A stretch of 16,228 nt of DNA from JBQCEE01 sp051960575 (GTDB lineage: Bacteria > Actinomycetota > Actinomycetes > Mycobacteriales > Jatrophihabitantaceae). This document shows positions 14,164 to 16,228 of this stretch, in pieces. A program made the translations under genes and the position numbers. Each line of letters starts with the position of its first letter. Position 1 is the first letter of the stretch. The stretch lies in NCBI RefSeq assembly GCF_051960575.1, contig NZ_JBQCEE010000295.1:1-16228 (forward strand), in the 5' to 3' direction. The notes beneath the pieces are model-generated. The model was not told where the DNA came from. It made no database searches and saw only the letters and a list, made by a program, of their open reading frames with translations.

Positions 14164-15024
14164 TCAGTGCAGGTGGAGCTGCTGCTGTGTCTGCAGCGCC
14201 ATCTGCTGCTCGCCGAAGGCGTTGGGGTGCACGATCACCGGGTTCGTGCCGAGCAGCACGGGCTCGATCCACCGCGTGCCGATGCCCTGGCACGCGTCGT
14301 GGCCGTCGGACGCGACGCTCATGTCGACGTAGGTCGCGCCGGTCGCCGCCGCAGCCCGCTGCACCGCGTCGTTCAGCGTGGCCTGCTCGTGGCGCAGGTA
14401 GGGCACATCGCCGGACGCGACCGGCATCTGCGGGAAGCAGCCGCCGGACGCGGGCAGGATCCACGGGTAGCCGAGGATCGCGACGCGCGCGTGCGGCGCC
14501 TTGGCCCGCACCGCCCGCAGGGCCGACACGAGCGCCGGGTAGGTCGTGGTGTTGATCGTGTCCTCGAACTGCGAGCCGTACTTGTCCTTGCACGGGCTGC
14601 CCTGTCCCAGCGTCGACAGCCCGGCCGCCCCGCAGTCGAGGATCGAGTCGATGAACACGCCGCTGTCGTTGCCGCCGATCGTCATCGTGATCAGCTGCGT
14701 GCCCGCCTGCACGGCGTCCAGCTGCGGCGCGGTGCCGGGGTACTGGCCCGTGGTGAAGTCCTTCGTCTCCGCGGCTCCGCAGGTGACGTCGGTGAGGTTC
14801 GCCCCCAGCGCGGCGGCGAGGTCGTGGGGGTAGTTCGCCGTCGAGCGCAGGCACTGCGGCGCGGTGAGGTCGATCGGCAGCACGCCGGACGCCGCGCTGT
14901 ACGAGTCGCCCAGCGCGACGTACCGCAGCGGCGCCGTGGACGCACCCGTCGGCGCCACGCCCAGGCCGACCGCCGCAGCGGTGACGGCGGTGATCGCGGC
15001 GGCGGTGGCGAACAGACGGCGCAT
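14164..15024 (-). CDS. Secreted SGNH/GDSL-family hydrolase (lipase/esterase-like)
   Basis: Exported esterase or lipase of the SGNH superfamily, 286 aa, similar in layout to Streptomyces secreted GDSL lipases. A Sec signal peptide (MRRLF, then an Ala/Val-rich core, cleavage probably near residue 28 after PTGAS) leads into Ser41 in ALGDSYSAASG, Gly83 in TCGAAE, Asn119 in IGGNDSG and His266 in VHPNAFG. Six cysteines (58, 82, 131, 145, 196, 245) in the mature part fit the three disulfides of this extracellular group. The ATG at 15024 is preferred over an in-frame ATG 14 codons upstream because GGGAG (15030-15034) lies 5 nt before it and the signal peptide then starts cleanly. It is single-gene, divergent from the pirin gene and convergent with the dehydrogenases. 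The native substrate is not deducible. Confidence 0.9.
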   Translation of the reverse strand: MRRLFATAAAITAVTAAAVGLGVAPTGASTAPLRYVALGDSYSAASGVLPIDLTAPQCLRSTANYPHDLAAALGANLTDVTCGAAETKDFTTGQYPGTAPQLDAVQAGTQLITMTIGGNDSGVFIDSILDCGAAGLSTLGQGSPCKDKYGSQFEDTINTTTYPALVSALRAVRAKAPHARVAILGYPWILPASGGCFPQMPVASGDVPYLRHEQATLNDAVQRAAAATGATYVDMSVASDGHDACQGIGTRWIEPVLLGTNPVIVHPNAFGEQQMALQTQQQLHLH

Positions 15025-15108
15025 GGGTGCTCCCGGGGTGCTGCGGTGGGGACGAGGACCGGTCACCGGACCAACGATCGGCAGGGCGTCGGGTCACGCC
15101 GGGCGACG

Positions 15109-15114
15109 TAAGGT
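15109..15114 (+). promoter_or_regulatory. -10 box of leaderless pirin promoter
   Basis: TAAGGT on the plus strand ends 7 nt before the ATG at 15122, with no Shine-Dalgarno between, repeating the arrangement at cbs and the first SGNH gene. An interrupted palindrome CCGGT-C-ACCGG at 15059-15069 lies about 40 bp upstream. Confidence 0.5.
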
Positions 15115-15121
15115 CGAGCCC

Positions 15122-16096
15122 ATGAGCAACCTCGACACCACGCCGCCGCTGACGACGTGCGGCGGCCGGGCGGGTGTGCCGGCCGGCCCGGTGGTCGAGA
15201 TCTTCGAGGGCAAGACGGTCACGCTCGGCGAGGCGTCGGGGGTGCGGCGGCTGCTGCCGAACCTGGGACGCCGGCTGGTTGGGCCGTGGTGCTTCGTCGA
15301 CCACTACGGGCCCGACGACATCGCGGCCGAGCCGGGCATGCGCGTGCCGCCGCACCCGCACATCGGGCTACAGACGGTCAGCTGGCTGCTCGAGGGCGAG
15401 ATCCACCACCAGGACAGCCTCGGCAGCGACCAGGTGCTGCGGCCGGGCACGCTCGGACTGATGACGTCCGGACGCGGCATCACCCACGCCGAGAACTCGC
15501 CACCGGTGCACCCGACCGAATTGCACGGGGTGCAGCTCTGGGTCGCCCTGCCCGACGCCGCGCGGCACACCGCGCCGACGTGGGAGTACCACGCGGCGCT
15601 GCCGGTGCACCGCGACCGCGCCGGGTCGATCACCGTGATCATGGGCGGCCTCGGCGGCGCCGAGTCGCCGGGCACCGCCCACTCGCCGATGGTCGGCGCG
15701 GACATCACCCTGTCGGGCCGCGACGACGTGCACATGCCGCTCGACACCGAGTTCGAGCACGCCGTCCTGGTGATGTCCGGTTCCGTCATGGTGGACGAGA
15801 CCCCGCTGGCCCCGGGCGCGATGCTCTACCTCGGCTGCGCGCGCAGCTCCATCACCATCACCGGCGCGGCCGGCGCGCGGGTGCTGCTGCTCGGCGGCGA
15901 GCCGTTCGACGAGGAGATCGTCATGTGGTGGAACTTCGTCGGCCGCACCAACGACGAGATCGTCGCCGCGCGCGCCGCGTACCTCGCGCGCGACGCCGCG
16001 TTCCCCGACATCGACGGCTTCGACGGCTACCGCATGCCGCCGCCCGAACTGCCGGCTGGGCGGCTCAAGCCCGGCGGCGCCGTCCGCCACCCCTGA
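15122..16096 (+). CDS. Pirin-family bicupin protein
   Basis: Pirin, a metal-binding double-cupin protein, 324 aa. Some bacterial pirins have quercetinase activity and others bind metabolic enzymes such as pyruvate dehydrogenase; the function here is open. The four metal ligands of the N-terminal cupin are present: His78 and His80 in PPHPHIGLQT, His122 and Glu124 in GRGITHAEN. The signature WLLEGEIHHQDSLGS (88-102) is also intact. The C-terminal cupin (about 190-290) ends with the family motif LLGGEPFDEEIVMWWNFV. The ATG at 15122 is supported by the -10 box 7 nt upstream and by the absence of any conserved sequence further up. It is single-gene; a very G-rich stretch with hairpin potential follows the stop. 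Confidence 0.92.
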   Translation: MSNLDTTPPLTTCGGRAGVPAGPVVEIFEGKTVTLGEASGVRRLLPNLGRRLVGPWCFVDHYGPDDIAAEPGMRVPPHPHIGLQTVSWLLEGEIHHQDSLGSDQVLRPGTLGLMTSGRGITHAENSPPVHPTELHGVQLWVALPDAARHTAPTWEYHAALPVHRDRAGSITVIMGGLGGAESPGTAHSPMVGADITLSGRDDVHMPLDTEFEHAVLVMSGSVMVDETPLAPGAMLYLGCARSSITITGAAGARVLLLGGEPFDEEIVMWWNFVGRTNDEIVAARAAYLARDAAFPDIDGFDGYRMPPPELPAGRLKPGGAVRHP

Positions 16097-16110
16097 CCGC
16101 CGCCCCGAGC

Positions 16111-16163
16111 GGGGGCGGGGGCGCGCCTGGGGGGGCGGGGGCGCCGCCCCGGGCCGCCCCCCC
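16111..16163 (+). terminator. G-rich hairpin / G-quadruplex candidate after pirin gene
   Basis: GGGGGGGCGG (16129-16138) pairs perfectly with CCGCCCCCCC (16154-16163), a 10-bp GC stem starting 33 nt after the pirin stop. Overlapping it, four G-runs (16111-16115, 16117-16121, 16129-16135, 16137-16141) satisfy a G-quadruplex pattern with loops of 1, 7 and 1 nt. Likely a tail-less terminator. From 16164 to the window end I see no gene. Confidence 0.45.
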
Positions 16164-16228
16164 GCCGCGTGAGGCGACCGCCCGCGCCGGCTCCGGCCCG
16201 CGGGGTGCGGTGGGGAGGATTTGGCGCA

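Noticed and set aside
15025..15066. Earlier ATG (15066) for the secreted SGNH hydrolase
   Set aside because: It would add 14 polar Pro/Arg residues ahead of the signal peptide, and the GGGAG lies 5 nt before the ATG at 15024.

Overview
The window is about 70% G+C by eye. Its coding strands show strong G/C bias at third codon positions, there are GTG starts, and several genes begin right after a TANNNT -10 box with no Shine-Dalgarno. Together with gene content (AcuC, a GNAT-first acetyltransferase/CoA-ligase fusion, mycobacterial-type cystathionine beta-synthase, FadE23/FadE24-like dehydrogenases) this points to an actinobacterial chromosome. Micrococcales or a relative is my best guess; the sequence alone does not fix the genus. 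I see no insertion sequences, CRISPR arrays, rRNAs or convincing tRNAs. This is ordinary chromosomal housekeeping and catabolic sequence, with unusual intergenic DNA.

Layout. (1) 1-3418, minus strand: acuC (deacetylase) followed, with an 8-bp overlap, by a lysine-acetyltransferase/CoA-ligase fusion that runs off the left edge. (2) 3442-4020, plus: a RimJ/RimL-type GNAT, divergent from acuC across only 23 bp. (3) 4190-7550, minus: cbs, an orphan beta-class DNA methyltransferase and metB packed as one transsulfuration operon. (4) 7587-8615, plus: a membrane-anchored SGNH hydrolase, then 8720-9940 a thiolase. (5) 10445-11236, minus: a seven-helix Bax inhibitor-1/YccA protein. (6) 11450-13986, plus: two translationally coupled acyl-CoA dehydrogenases. 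(7) 14164-15024, minus: a secreted SGNH/GDSL hydrolase. (8) 15122-16096, plus: a pirin.

Functional themes. acuC and the GNAT fusion form a probable writer/eraser pair for reversible protein lysine acylation, which classically controls acyl-CoA synthetases. cbs and metB belong to the transsulfuration route linking homocysteine, cysteine and methionine; the DNA methyltransferase between them consumes S-adenosylmethionine. The thiolase and the dehydrogenase pair are beta-oxidation enzymes.

The most distinctive features are intergenic. All three convergent gene junctions (4021-4189, 9941-10444, 13987-14163) are filled with inverted and direct repeats. The one at 14020-14139 is phased exactly every 20 bp around a 38-bp perfect palindrome. 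The divergent junctions carry compact leaderless promoters, including one where two opposed -10 boxes share two bases (3426-3435).
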